This document shows, one piece after another, positions 1 to 7,876 of a DNA stretch of 64,000 nt. The stretch is taken from NCBI GenBank assembly GCA_037446555.1, contig JBBIIK010000021.1, positions 1 through 64,000 of the forward strand. The letters are read 5' to 3'. The first letter of the stretch is position 1; the number at the start of each line of letters is the position of its first letter. The DNA is from JANWVO01 sp037446555 (GTDB lineage Bacteria > Acidobacteriota > Terriglobia > Bryobacterales > Bryobacteraceae). A program made the position numbers and the translations under genes. The notes under the pieces are model-generated. The model did not search any database, was not told the origin of the DNA, and was given only the letters and a program-made list of their open reading frames with translations.

Positions 1-624
1 GCGAGTCAGGCCGGAACCACCGCCGGCAGATCGTGCACGGTCTCTTCCCAGCGTCAGCCACGGTGATCCATCAGATCACCGCGCCGGTCAGCAGAGTTCA
101 GTTCAGTGGGTACTCAGATGAAGCAATGGTGGGTCACATCTGGGGAGCAAAGGTGGCTCAGTTCTCGCGAGCGCCGAAGCCTTCCAGTCGGGCTTCCCGT
201 TCACGCCAAGCTTTTCCACCTCGGACACGGTGGATCTTACGGGTCGAACGAGGGCGCCCGCATCACCGTGGCCGGCGATCCGAAGCTGCCGAAGGACCAA
301 TGGACGTTCGACCGCACGTTCCGCACGGAGGTGTTCAAGCGCACCGCTCCGCGCGATTTCCGCAACGCGGGGATCGGCCTGCTGCGCGGACCCGGGATCG
401 AGAACTACGACATCAGCGTGACCAAGCGCTTCCCGGTGACCCAGCAGCGCTATTTCTGGTTCCGGGCGGAGTTCTTTAACGCCTTCAACCACACGCAGTT
501 CTCCGGGATCTCGACCGCGGCGCGGTTCGATTCTGCCGGCAACCAGATCAACCTGAACTTCGGCGCCTACACAAGCGCGCGCGCTCCGCGGCGGATCCAG
601 CTTTCGCTGCGGTTCATGTACTGA
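1..624 (+). pseudogene. 3' remnant of an Oar-like TonB-dependent receptor, frameshifted and cut by the window edge
   Basis: The last ~125 residues, read from about 244 to the stop at 622-624, have the ending typical of acidobacterial TonB-dependent receptors: FRAEFFNAFNHTQFSGI, then a closing strand RRIQLSLRFMY with a terminal aromatic residue. Upstream, the receptor-like text (GFPFTPSFSTSDTVDLTG) lies in another frame, positions 191-244. The two join if one base is restored around 242-246. Further upstream that frame meets a TGA at 119-121, and 1-120 shows no receptor similarity that I recognise. The product would be an outer-membrane beta-barrel for uptake of large substrates. As given it cannot be made intact: it is either a decayed copy or an assembly indel at a contig-like edge. 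A complete homologue lies at 55617-59183. Confidence 0.6.
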
Positions 625-640
625 GACCTGAATCACACAG

Positions 641-671
641 GCGGCACGCCTCCGGGCGTGCCGCTTTTCTT
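641..671 (+). terminator. Rho-independent terminator
   Basis: A perfect 10-bp stem (GCGGCACGCC at 641-650 and GGCGTGCCGC at 655-664) with loop TCCG is followed by TTTTCTT, 17 bases after the receptor stop codon. It is placed to end transcription of the receptor fragment. Confidence 0.85.
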
Positions 672-710
672 GAGCGCGGGGAGAGAGGCGGGGAGACCGC
701 TTCTGGCCTC

Positions 711-1145
711 TCAGACGCGGTAGTGGTCGGGGCGCCAGTTCTTGATGGCGCGTTTGATGGCGTCCGGCTCCATGTTCTGCTCGGCGGCACGGCGCGCCAG
801 GTCCACGAACTCTTCGTCGGAGGCGAAGCGCAGGGCGACGATCTGTTTCACGCCGAGGCGCGGATCGAGCAGCCTTCCCGTGAGAACGAAGTGGCGGAGG
901 TGTTCTTCGGCGCGGATGGCGCGGTCCTGCGCCTTGAGCGCGTAAATCCGCGCGTAACCGGCGATGAAGAAGGCGCAGAAGGCGAGGACGGCGATCAGCG
1001 AGGCGCTGTAGAGGCGCTGGTGATCGCCGAGCGACTTCCAGAGGTTGACAAGCGAGCCGATGCAGGTGAGCATCAGCACCGGCGCGAGAACGAAATGGTA
1101 GCCCGTGTCGAGCCGGGCGTGGTTGGCGTAGGACTGTTCTTTCAT
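711..1145 (-). CDS. DUF6526 family membrane protein
   Basis: The protein has 144 residues. It opens with a short polar head (MKEQSYANHARLDTGYH) followed by two membrane segments at about residues 18-40 and 48-68, then a basic cytoplasmic tail with an arginine-rich helix. This head and layout match the DUF6526 family, seen mostly in Acidobacteriota and Bacteroidota; its function is unknown. The ATG at 1145 is preferred because AGGAG lies about 7 bases upstream, whereas longer in-frame starts have no ribosome site and would put unrelated residues before the conserved head. It stands alone on the minus strand. The 227 bases between it and the GntR gene hold no gene that I can support. Confidence 0.7.
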   Translation of the reverse strand: MKEQSYANHARLDTGYHFVLAPVLMLTCIGSLVNLWKSLGDHQRLYSASLIAVLAFCAFFIAGYARIYALKAQDRAIRAEEHLRHFVLTGRLLDPRLGVKQIVALRFASDEEFVDLARRAAEQNMEPDAIKRAIKNWRPDHYRV

Positions 1146-1372
1146 GCTGCGTCTCCTGTGCCAGATCCCGCTAGATCCGGGCTCAAGCAAGGCCATTGTC
1201 TCTCATGAGACCTCCGAGGCGCGGTGGCGGGGCTCCGGCTGCGCCCAGGACCTCGTGCGGCCGGGAAAAGAGACGGGAGCAAGACCGGTCCATCGACTCA
1301 GGCGCGCCGGGACGGCGGGAATGGAATGCCTGTTGCGGGGAGAGGATCTCCGGATGCGATGGGCGGGGCGCT

Positions 1373-2107
1373 TCAAGAACCGGCTTCCGCAGGAGCGCCG
1401 TGGTAGCGCGGGTGGGCGCGCGTCAGGTGGCGCTTCACAGCGCGGGCGGCGGCCTCCGGATCGTGGTTTTCGATCCCCCTAAGGATCGCAGTGTGCTCCT
1501 TGATCGTCAGGTCCTCGACATTCGGCGCGCGGAGCAGGCGCGGGAAGAGACCGAAGATCCAGCCCAGCATGGCCTCGCTGAGCGCGGGATAGAGTGGATT
1601 GCCGGCCAGGGAGGCGATGGTGACGTGAAAGCGGATGCCGGCGGTCATGAAGCGCACAGCATCTCCACGAACTGCCTTTTGGGCCTCCAATGCAGACCGC
1701 AACTGCTCGATCCCTTCCTCGTTCGCCCGGCGGGCCGCCTCCCGGACGAGGAATTGTTCGAATTCCTGCCGCGCTTGCCGCAGGGCCTCGCGCATTTCCG
1801 GGGAGGAGGTCAGCAGGTGGCGCACGGAGGCATCCATGCGCCGAAGCACGCGGCTGGCGTCCAGGCGGATGACGCGCGCCCGCTCGCCATGCTGGATTTC
1901 GATGAGGCCCATTCTCTCCAGGGTCTGCAGGGCCTCGCGGACCGCAGGCCGTCCGACCCCGAAGCGCTGCATCAGGGTACGTTCCCCGGGGAGGCGGCTT
2001 CCCGGCGGCATTTCGCCGCGCTCGATCAGGGCCAGAAGACGGTCGAGCACCTGGTCGGCCAGCTTCTTGCGAACCAGTTTCTCGCTGTCATCCCATGAGG
2101 ATTCCAT
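1373..2107 (-). CDS. GntR/FadR-family transcriptional regulator, NanR-like
   Basis: The product has 244 residues. Residues ~10-75 form a GntR winged helix with the family signature (GSRLPGERTLMQRFGVGRPA, then VREALQTLERMGLIEI). Residues ~95-225 form an FCD ligand-binding helix bundle (FHVTIASLAGNPLYPALSEA). NERARV-type text after the wing (here HGERARV) and the FCD core resemble Escherichia coli NanR, the sialic-acid regulator. The specific effector is inferred only. FCD domains usually bind a small carboxylic acid, often with a metal held by histidines; H171 and the later TIKEHTAI and VKRHLTRAH segments are candidates. The start at 2107 follows a TATGAT box by only a few bases. The neighbouring sulfatase and the distant sugar-acid genes (uxaC, ROK) are possible targets. 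Confidence 0.8.
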   Translation of the reverse strand: MESSWDDSEKLVRKKLADQVLDRLLALIERGEMPPGSRLPGERTLMQRFGVGRPAVREALQTLERMGLIEIQHGERARVIRLDASRVLRRMDASVRHLLTSSPEMREALRQARQEFEQFLVREAARRANEEGIEQLRSALEAQKAVRGDAVRFMTAGIRFHVTIASLAGNPLYPALSEAMLGWIFGLFPRLLRAPNVEDLTIKEHTAILRGIENHDPEAAARAVKRHLTRAHPRYHGAPAEAGS

Positions 2108-2170
2108 GCCCTCATCATACTGGAGGCATATACAGAATGCCTGCCAGAGGTCTGCTTGTATGATTAGTCC
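2108..2170 (-). promoter_or_regulatory. Promoter/operator candidate of the GntR-family gene
   Basis: On the minus strand TATGAT (2119-2114) lies directly upstream of the ATG at 2107, so a transcript from it would be nearly leaderless. Two inverted repeats surround it: ATCATAC (2114-2120) with GTATGAT (2158-2164), and GGCAT (2125-2129) with ATGCC (2137-2141). Such dyads over a promoter are what an autoregulating GntR protein would use. No good -35 box is visible. Confidence 0.35.
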
Positions 2171-2262
2171 AGTTCCAGCGGGAGCCGCCACTGAAGTCTT
2201 CCGGGTCCAGAAGCGCCACGCCAGCCGAACACAGCCGCGGCGCGGCTGCCGTCGGGACGGAG

Positions 2263-3633
2263 TCAGGCACGCGGCCTCACCGGCCAGAACTCGCTCTCTG
2301 TTCGGGCTTCCTGCATCAGGCGGGCAATGGAGGCGACGATTTGCGGCTTGTCCGCTGAGAGGTTGCGCCGTTCGCCAAGGTCGTCGTCCAGATTGTAGAG
2401 TTCGATGGGGCCATCGAGTCCCTTCCGGATTCCCTTCCATGGTCCCATGCGCACCGCCTGCGAGAAGCCGCCCTCGTGGAACTGCCAGTAGAAGTAGTCA
2501 TGCGGCTTCTGGGCCTGCCCGAGCAGCGTGGGCAGAATGGATATGCCATCGAGCCCCGCGGGCGCCTGCGCACCGGCGAGTTCGGCGAAGGTTGGAAGAA
2601 TGTCCCAGAAGGCCCACGGGAAGCTGCTTGTCTGTCCCGCGCGGATGCGGGCTGGCCAGCGAGCCAGTGTGGGCACGCGGATACCGCCCTCGGTGAGGTC
2701 GCGCTTGATGCCGCGCAAGGGGCCCGAGGATTCGAAGAAATTCGGGTCGTGCCCGCCTTCCTTGTGAGGGCCGTTGTCCGAGGTGAAGAGGACCAGCGTG
2801 TTGTCGTCCAGTCCTCTGCGCTTCAGGGCCTCAAAGATGCGGCCGATGCCGGCATCCATGCGGGAGATCATGGCGGCGAAGCCCTTTTCCGGCCGGGGCC
2901 ACGGCAGGTTCGCGTAGGGCCCGTAGGAGGGGACTTCCATGCCGTCGCCGGAATCGCGCCCCATTTCGTTGTTGGCGTGCGGGACCGTGTAGCAGAGGTG
3001 GAGGAAAAACGGATTTGAGCGATCCTGTTTTTCGAGGAACTGCAAGGCGCGGGCAGTGAACAGGTCCGGGGCGTAGTCCTTGCGCTGAAGCCCCATGTTG
3101 CCGCGGCAGAGCCAGGCGGTTTCGCCGTCGAGGAGGTGCTCGGGGTAGTAGTTGTGGGCGTGGAGCTGCGAGAAGAAACCGAACCACTCGTCGAAGCCCT
3201 TGCGCGTGGGATAGCCGGTGGAGCCGAGCTCGCCAAGGCTCCACTTGCCGAACAGCGCGGTGCGGTATCCGGCGCGCTTGAGGATTTCGGTGAAGGTGAT
3301 GTCCTCCGGGCGGAGCGGCAGATCGGGAGACCGGTTGCCGCGGGTGCGAGCGTGCCCAGTGTGCAAGCCGGTCATAAGCGAACAGCGGCTTGGAGCGCAG
3401 ACGGTGGAGCCGGCATAGGCGGAGGTGAATCGGATCCCTTCGGCCGACATGCGGTCCAGGTTCGGCGTGTGGATTCGCGTCTGGCCGTAACAGCCGAGGT
3501 CGCCGTAGCCGAGGTCGTCGGCGAGGATCAGGATGATGTTCGGGCGCCCCGGGGCCGGCGCCGGCTGGAAGGGGGCGGCAGCGGCAGCTGCGGCCCCGAG
3601 GAATCGCCTTCTGTTTACCATCTTCTTGCCCAT
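2263..3633 (-). CDS. Tat-exported sulfatase (arylsulfatase family)
   Basis: The product has 456 residues, usual for family S1 sulfatases. A twin-arginine signal (NRRRFLGAAAAAAA, residues 7-20) directs it to the periplasm or beyond. Metal-binding aspartates sit in LADDLGYGDLG (~37-47). The CAPSR motif (C79) is the site converted to formylglycine, so an FGE-type maturase must exist elsewhere. Further family blocks are GKWSLGE, the TSDNGPHKEGGHD segment and the C-terminal LYNLDDDLGERRNL. It should hydrolyse a sulfate ester, most likely on a sulfated polysaccharide; the exact substrate cannot be told. Its start overlaps the end of the deacetylase gene by 19 bases, so it is the third gene of a pta / deacetylase / sulfatase run. 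ATG at M5 is an alternative start. Confidence 0.88.
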   Translation of the reverse strand: MGKKMVNRRRFLGAAAAAAAPFQPAPAPGRPNIILILADDLGYGDLGCYGQTRIHTPNLDRMSAEGIRFTSAYAGSTVCAPSRCSLMTGLHTGHARTRGNRSPDLPLRPEDITFTEILKRAGYRTALFGKWSLGELGSTGYPTRKGFDEWFGFFSQLHAHNYYPEHLLDGETAWLCRGNMGLQRKDYAPDLFTARALQFLEKQDRSNPFFLHLCYTVPHANNEMGRDSGDGMEVPSYGPYANLPWPRPEKGFAAMISRMDAGIGRIFEALKRRGLDDNTLVLFTSDNGPHKEGGHDPNFFESSGPLRGIKRDLTEGGIRVPTLARWPARIRAGQTSSFPWAFWDILPTFAELAGAQAPAGLDGISILPTLLGQAQKPHDYFYWQFHEGGFSQAVRMGPWKGIRKGLDGPIELYNLDDDLGERRNLSADKPQIVASIARLMQEARTESEFWPVRPRA

Positions 3634-4538
3634 TCCTGCATGCTTTCTTTGAGTGCCACGGCCGTTTGCGCGTGTAGTTCCACGGTGTCCTGCGTGGAGC
3701 GGGCGTAGCCGCCTGCCAGCGTAACGGCGACAGGGATATGTTTCCGCAAAGCGAGGTCGAAGAGCAGGCGGTCGCGTTCGTACAGTCCCTCGCGCGTCAG
3801 CGAGAGCCCGCCCAGCTGATCGTCGTAATAGGGATCGACGCCAGCGACATACATCACAATCTCGGGACGGAAGCCGAGCACGGCGGCCTCACAGGCGGGG
3901 CGGAGCCGGGCGAGGTATTCGGAGTCGCCGGCGCCGTCCTCCAGATGGATGTCGATAGTGGAGGGGGGCTTGACGGCGGGGTAGTTGTTGAAGTGGTGGA
4001 TGGAGAGCGTGAAGACGCCGGGGTCGCCGCCGAAGATGGCGGCCGTGCCATTGCCGTGATGGACGTCGGTATCTACGATCAGAGCCTTGCGCAGGACGCC
4101 TTCATGCTGGAGGGTGCGCACAGCGACGGCCACGTCGTTGATGGCACAGAAGCCCTCGCCGTGGCCGGGGAAAGCGTGGTGGAAGCCGCCGCCGATGTTG
4201 AAGGATGCGCCCTCGGTGAGGGCGCGGCGGGCTGCCAGAAGGGTGCCGCCAGCGGCAAGAAAGACGCCCTCGACCATGCGCCGCGAATAGGGGATCTCGA
4301 GCTTCAGCACCTCGTGGTAGCTGAGTTTGCCGCGCTCGAGTTTCTCGATCCACTCCGCCGTGTGCACGCGGAGGAGTTGCTCGCGCGTGGCCGGCTGCGG
4401 CTCGAAGAAGTCTTCCGCGGCGGCGATGCCGCGCGCGAGCAGCAATGCGCGGATGAGGCGGTACTTCTGTGCGGGGAAAACGTGCGAGCCCAGGTGGAGA
4501 TCGTAGCGTTCGTGATAGATGAGTTTGAACGGGAGCAC
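3615..4538 (-). CDS. Histone deacetylase family protein (class IV/AcuC-like zinc deacetylase)
   Basis: The product is ~307 residues, starting at a GTG eight bases after the pta stop. The frame stays open far upstream over pta, but that part is only a shadow. The fold is the arginase/deacetylase type: active-site histidines H120-H121 in GGGFHHAFPGHGEGFC, zinc ligands D158 and H160 in VDTDVHHGNGTA and D235 in AGVDPYYDD, and the C-terminal LAGGYA block. Known relatives remove acetyl groups from lysines (HDAC11, AcuC) or from small amines. The tie to phosphate acetyltransferase, whose product acetyl phosphate acetylates proteins non-enzymatically, suggests a role in balancing protein acetylation; this is inference. 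No strong Shine-Dalgarno precedes the GTG (only AGGG), consistent with translational coupling. Confidence 0.82.
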   Translation of the reverse strand: MLPFKLIYHERYDLHLGSHVFPAQKYRLIRALLLARGIAAAEDFFEPQPATREQLLRVHTAEWIEKLERGKLSYHEVLKLEIPYSRRMVEGVFLAAGGTLLAARRALTEGASFNIGGGFHHAFPGHGEGFCAINDVAVAVRTLQHEGVLRKALIVDTDVHHGNGTAAIFGGDPGVFTLSIHHFNNYPAVKPPSTIDIHLEDGAGDSEYLARLRPACEAAVLGFRPEIVMYVAGVDPYYDDQLGGLSLTREGLYERDRLLFDLALRKHIPVAVTLAGGYARSTQDTVELHAQTAVALKESMQEWARRW

Positions 4539-4546
4539 GGCGCGCC

Positions 4547-5542
4547 CTAATCGCCGGCCTGGAGCGCGGTGAGGATGCCGAGGCGGTAGATGTCCTCGGC
4601 CGAGCAGCCGCGCGAGAGGTCGTTGGCTGGTTTGGCGAAGCCCTGGAACAGCGGCCCGGTACAGACCGCGCCACCGAGCCGCTCCACCAATTTGACGCCG
4701 ATGTTGGCGCTGCCGACATCGGGAAAGATCAGCGTGTTGGCCTTTCCGGCTACGGTGGAGCCCGGGGCCTTGGAGCGTCCGACGCTTTCCACCAGGGCGG
4801 CATCCGCCTGGAGTTCTCCGTCCACGTGCAGATCCGGCCGGCGGGCCTCGACGATGCGCCGCGCCTCGATGACCCGGGAAGCTAACGGGTGGCGGGCGCT
4901 TCCCTTGGTGGAGAAAGAAAGGAGAGCGACCGCGGGCTCCACGCCCATCACGTTCTTCACCGTGTCCGCCGTGGCGATGGCGATATCGGCCAACTGGGAA
5001 GGTGTGGGCTCGATGACCAGCGCGGGATCGGCCATGGCCAAGACACCTCCGGCGCCGCATTCTTCGGCGTGGGTGCAGACGATCATGACGCCGGAAGCGG
5101 TCTTGATGTCGGGCCGCATGCCAATGGTGCGGTGGGCGGCGCGGAAGGTGTCGGCGGTGGTGGTGGCCGCGCCGCCGACAAAGCCGTCGGCGTCGCCGGC
5201 GGCCACCATCAGCCCTGCGAAGACGAGAGGATCGAGGGCCATGCGGCGGGCTTCCATCTCCGTGATGCCGCGCGCGCGGCGCTTCTCGTGAAGCAGCCGG
5301 GCGTAGTCGCTCAGCTTCGGATTGTTCTCCGGCTGTTCGACGACGACGCAGGAGGCCACATGCCCGCTGGGCCGCCCCATCAGGATCGGGATGGCCAGTT
5401 CCTCGGTGCAAAGGCGGTTGGCGGCGGCGATGACCCTGGGGTCCTCGCCCTCGGGGAAGGCGATGCGTTTTTTCCGGATCTGGCGCTTGAGCCTGGCGGT
5501 CTGCTGGTCGAAAAAGCGCCTGGCGGATTCGGGAACCTGCAT
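4547..5542 (-). CDS. pta: Phosphate acetyltransferase
   Basis: The product has 331 residues, the size of the short single-domain Pta enzymes that lack the N-terminal DRTGG/BioD part of the enterobacterial protein. It converts acetyl-CoA and phosphate to acetyl phosphate and CoA. Family text includes RIAFPEGEDPRVIAAANRL near the start, FVGGAATTTADTFRAAHRTI (~140-160) in the active-site region, and the glycine-rich C-terminal stretch with LIFPDVGSANIGVKLVERLG. It heads a minus-strand unit with the deacetylase-like and sulfatase genes. No acetate kinase is seen in the window. It diverges from malate dehydrogenase over 135 bases. Confidence 0.9.
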   Translation of the reverse strand: MQVPESARRFFDQQTARLKRQIRKKRIAFPEGEDPRVIAAANRLCTEELAIPILMGRPSGHVASCVVVEQPENNPKLSDYARLLHEKRRARGITEMEARRMALDPLVFAGLMVAAGDADGFVGGAATTTADTFRAAHRTIGMRPDIKTASGVMIVCTHAEECGAGGVLAMADPALVIEPTPSQLADIAIATADTVKNVMGVEPAVALLSFSTKGSARHPLASRVIEARRIVEARRPDLHVDGELQADAALVESVGRSKAPGSTVAGKANTLIFPDVGSANIGVKLVERLGGAVCTGPLFQGFAKPANDLSRGCSAEDIYRLGILTALQAGD

Positions 5543-5601
5543 GAACCCACCATTCTATCGCCGGGCTGCGAAGTGCGGTGCCCGCGGCGGGCGGCCGGGT
5601 C

Positions 5602-5607
5602 TACAAT
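5602..5607 (+). promoter_or_regulatory. Candidate -10 box for malate dehydrogenase
   Basis: TACAAT stands 71 bases before the mdh start in the pta-mdh divergent region. No convincing -35 box lies 16-18 bases upstream. The same TACAAT box recurs before two other genes (6715 and 48721), which gives it some weight. Confidence 0.35.
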
Positions 5608-5677
5608 CGAAGAGGACTGCCCGCCGCGCGGCGGGCCTGCCGCAGTCCTGTTCAAGTTCTGGAAGGAAGGTCCTGAT

Positions 5678-6616
5678 ATGCGGAAGAAAATCACGGTTGT
5701 AGGCGGTGGCAACGTCGGCGCGAATTGCGCGCTGCGGATTGCCGGCAAGGAACTGGCCGACGTGGTGCTGGTGGACATTGTGGAGGGCATGCCGCAGGGC
5801 AAGGCGCTCGACATCCTCCAGTCCGGTCCGGTGGAGGGATACGACGTCATGGTGACCGGCGCGAACGACTACGAGCCGACGGCCGGATCCGACATTGTGA
5901 TCATCACCGCGGGCTTCCCGCGCAAGCCGGGCATGAGCCGCGACGACTTGCTGATGGCCAACTACGAGATCGTGAAGAAGGCCACCGAGGAGGCGGTCCG
6001 CTACTCGCCGAACGCATTTCTGATTCTGGTCACGAACCCGCTGGATGCGATGTGCTGGGTGGCGTACCAGCTTTCGAAGTTCAGCCGGAACCGTGTCATG
6101 GGCATGGCCGGGGTGCTCGATACGGCCCGCTACCGGACGTTCCTCTCCATGGAGCTGGGGGTTTCCGTGGAGAGCATTTCGGCGCTGGTGCTGGGCGGGC
6201 ACGGCGACACGATGGTGCCGCTGCCGCGGCTGACGACGGTGGGCGGGATTCCGCTTCCGGAGCTGCTGCCGAAGGAGCGGATCGACGCCATCGTGCAGCG
6301 TACGCGCGACGGCGGCGCGGAAATCGTGAAGCTGCTGAAGACGGGTAGCGCGTATTATGCGCCGTCGGCGGCCGCGGTGGAGATGGCGGAGTCGATTCTG
6401 AAGGACAAGAAGAAGGTCCTGCCGTGCGCCGCCTATCTGGAAGGGGAGTACGGGCTGGAAGGGATCTTCGTGGGCGTGCCCGTGAAGATCGGCGCCAGCG
6501 GGATCGAGAAGATCTACGAGTTGTCGCTGAACGACGAGGAGAAGGCGCAACTGGCGAAGAGCGCGGCTGCGGTGAAAGAGTTGATCGACGTTTTGAAGGA
6601 GAAGGCCGGCCTGTAA
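5678..6616 (+). CDS. mdh: Malate dehydrogenase, LDH-like type
   Basis: The product has 312 residues and interconverts malate and oxaloacetate with NAD in the citric acid cycle. An N-terminal Rossmann motif VVGGGNVG (~6-13) binds NAD. ITAGFPRKPGMSR (~81-93) is the mobile loop with the substrate arginines, VTNPLDAM carries the substrate-binding region, and LGGHGDTMVPL holds the catalytic histidine. The length and loop place it in the lactate-dehydrogenase-like MDH group common in Acidobacteriota. The ATG at 5678 is chosen because GGAAGGAAGG ends 8 bases before it; the frame is open much further upstream but without a start signal or similarity. Confidence 0.93.
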   Translation: MRKKITVVGGGNVGANCALRIAGKELADVVLVDIVEGMPQGKALDILQSGPVEGYDVMVTGANDYEPTAGSDIVIITAGFPRKPGMSRDDLLMANYEIVKKATEEAVRYSPNAFLILVTNPLDAMCWVAYQLSKFSRNRVMGMAGVLDTARYRTFLSMELGVSVESISALVLGGHGDTMVPLPRLTTVGGIPLPELLPKERIDAIVQRTRDGGAEIVKLLKTGSAYYAPSAAAVEMAESILKDKKKVLPCAAYLEGEYGLEGIFVGVPVKIGASGIEKIYELSLNDEEKAQLAKSAAAVKELIDVLKEKAGL

Positions 6617-6650
6617 TCTGCGAGCCGGAGGGCGAAGCGCCGCCCGCCTG

Positions 6651-6670
6651 AGATCGGAAGAGCGCTTCCG
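6651..6670 (+). other. 14-base match to a sequencing adapter inside a small hairpin
   Basis: Positions 6651-6664 read AGATCGGAAGAGCG, identical to the first 14 bases of one standard Illumina TruSeq adapter; the match ends there. The same bases form half of a 6-bp hairpin (CGGAAG 6655-6660, loop AGCG, CTTCCG 6665-6670) downstream of mdh. No T tract follows, so it is a weak terminator at best. Confidence 0.4.
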
Positions 6671-6714
6671 CGCAGCCGCCACTGTCACTGTCGCCACAGG
6701 CGCAGCAGGCAGGT

Positions 6715-6720
6715 TACAAT
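6715..6720 (+). promoter_or_regulatory. Candidate -10 box for the small membrane peptide gene
   Basis: TACAAT lies 24 bases before the GTG at 6745. Initiation about 7 bases downstream would leave a short leader that holds the GGAG ribosome site. No clear -35 box is seen. Confidence 0.35.
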
Positions 6721-6744
6721 ACAAGCTCGCGCGGAGATTCTGCC

Positions 6745-6855
6745 GTGGACGAGCAGACAATGCGGATCATCAGCGGCGTGCTGGCGGCGCTGTGTTTCGT
6801 TCTGCTCCTGCGGCGGCGGGCCCGGCGCAAGTCCAGACGAGATCCCGAGTCCTAA
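6745..6855 (+). CDS. Small single-pass membrane peptide (36 aa)
   Basis: This reading frame encodes 36 residues starting at GTG: a short acidic head (VDEQTM), a hydrophobic helix (RIISGVLAALCFVLLL, ~7-22), then a strongly basic stretch RRRARRKSRR and an acidic end. The arrangement predicts one membrane helix with a positively charged cytoplasmic tail. GGAG lies 8 bases before the start and a TACAAT box lies upstream. I recall similar short head-helix-basic-tail peptides in Acidobacteriota but cannot assign a family or function. It could be a regulator of a membrane complex. It sits alone between mdh and the SET gene; conservation in related genomes is the key test. Confidence 0.5.
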   Translation: MDEQTMRIISGVLAALCFVLLLRRRARRKSRRDPES

Positions 6856-6915
6856 AGCCCGCCTGTGGCCGGCCGTACCGGCGAGGCAAGGCCGGAGCGG
6901 AGCGGGCGCGTGCGT

Positions 6916-7470
6916 ATGCCACAAGACCACCAAAAGACTGAAACAGTCCCGCGAATTTCCGAAAAACATGCGTGTTTCCGGCTGTCGGTCCGGCCGTCTC
7001 CCATTCACCGCTGGGGCGTATTTGCCGAGGATTTCATTCCGAAAGGCCGGAAGGTGATCGAGTATACTGGCGAAAAAATCAGCCGCCGCGAGACGGCGCG
7101 GCGGGCGCAGCGCCGGTACAATTATCTGTTCACGCTGGACAATTACTGGACCATCGACGGCAGCGTGGGCGGCAGCGGGGCCGAGTTCATCAACCACTGC
7201 TGCGCGCCGAACTGCGTGACCCGTATCTGCAAGGGGCACATCCTCTACTTTGCGGCGCGGGACATCCAGCCGGGCGAGGAGCTGACCGTGGATTACCGCT
7301 TCGATCCCGACGTCGAAGAGGTGAAGTGTCGCTGCGGCGCGCCAGGGTGCCGGGGCACGATCAATCTGAGAAAAGAGCGCAGGCGCACCGGGGCTTCGCG
7401 GAGGAGCGCGCCCGCGCTGAAGAACGGGAAGGCACGGAGCCGCATGGACAAGCCGCAGTGGGCGGCCTGA
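6916..7470 (+). CDS. SET-domain protein methyltransferase
   Basis: The product has 184 residues and is almost entirely a SET domain with a short post-SET tail. Motif I is HRWGVFAEDFIPKG (~31-44), where WGVFA is the usual (G/W)xG turn for AdoMet. FINHCCAPNC (~91-100) matches the NHS/C knot and ELTVDYRF (~122-129) matches the ELxxDY motif with the catalytic tyrosine. C138, C140 and C145 (CRCGAPGC) form a post-SET zinc site together with C100. The expected activity is AdoMet-dependent lysine methylation of a protein. Bacterial SET proteins are scattered and often acquired from eukaryotes; the substrate is unknown. A GTG at 6865 would add 17 residues without similarity, so the ATG at 6916 is preferred. 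The C-terminal 30 residues are basic. Confidence 0.82.
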   Translation: MPQDHQKTETVPRISEKHACFRLSVRPSPIHRWGVFAEDFIPKGRKVIEYTGEKISRRETARRAQRRYNYLFTLDNYWTIDGSVGGSGAEFINHCCAPNCVTRICKGHILYFAARDIQPGEELTVDYRFDPDVEEVKCRCGAPGCRGTINLRKERRRTGASRRSAPALKNGKARSRMDKPQWAA

Positions 7471-7876
7471 AGGCCAGGCGCTGAGCATAGCGCAACCAGA
7501 GTGCCGACGGTGGAGAATTCACGGCGTGGGGTGGCACTTATTCCTCAGAAGAGGTGCAGGCGAACCCTGCCGGAGGCAGGGTGCCGGGCTCGTCCGCCGG
7601 GTCCACTCCTCCGCGGCGCCCGCCGCGAACCGGGCGGGCTTGCGGGCTGCCTGTGCGTCTGACGTCGGCTGACGAAATGCCGGGCGGTGGCGCGGCGCAC
7701 CTCACCCGCCGCGCCCAGCCACGGCTTCAGATGGGTGGGGGAACGATGCGCCGGAGCGATCCGGGCGCGGGCAGACGGTACGCAGGGGCGAGGTGAGCAG
7801 GAGCCCTTCCCGAGTCATGGGATCACACTGTCGCCGGCGTTTCCGGAGGCGCGAAGGGAAGGGAGGGGCCGGGGAG
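7471..7876. other. Gene-free stretch between converging genes
   Basis: These 406 bases separate the SET gene from the converging CpaE-like gene. I see one clear hairpin, ACCCTGCC (7564-7571) with GGCAGGGT (7575-7582) and a 3-base loop, but no T tract after it. No ORF here has a ribosome site or recognisable product. Confidence 0.4.

Noticed and set aside
3615..5411. A continuous 598-codon minus-strand frame that could be read as a fusion upstream of the deacetylase
   Set aside because: The first ~290 codons lie over pta in another frame and read as Arg/Pro/His-rich shadow text; the deacetylase begins at the GTG at 4538 right after the pta stop.
7530..7545. TGGCAC at 7531 as a sigma-54 promoter
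   Set aside because: The following bases (TTATT-CCTC) lack the -12 GC element at the required spacing, and no gene follows on that strand.
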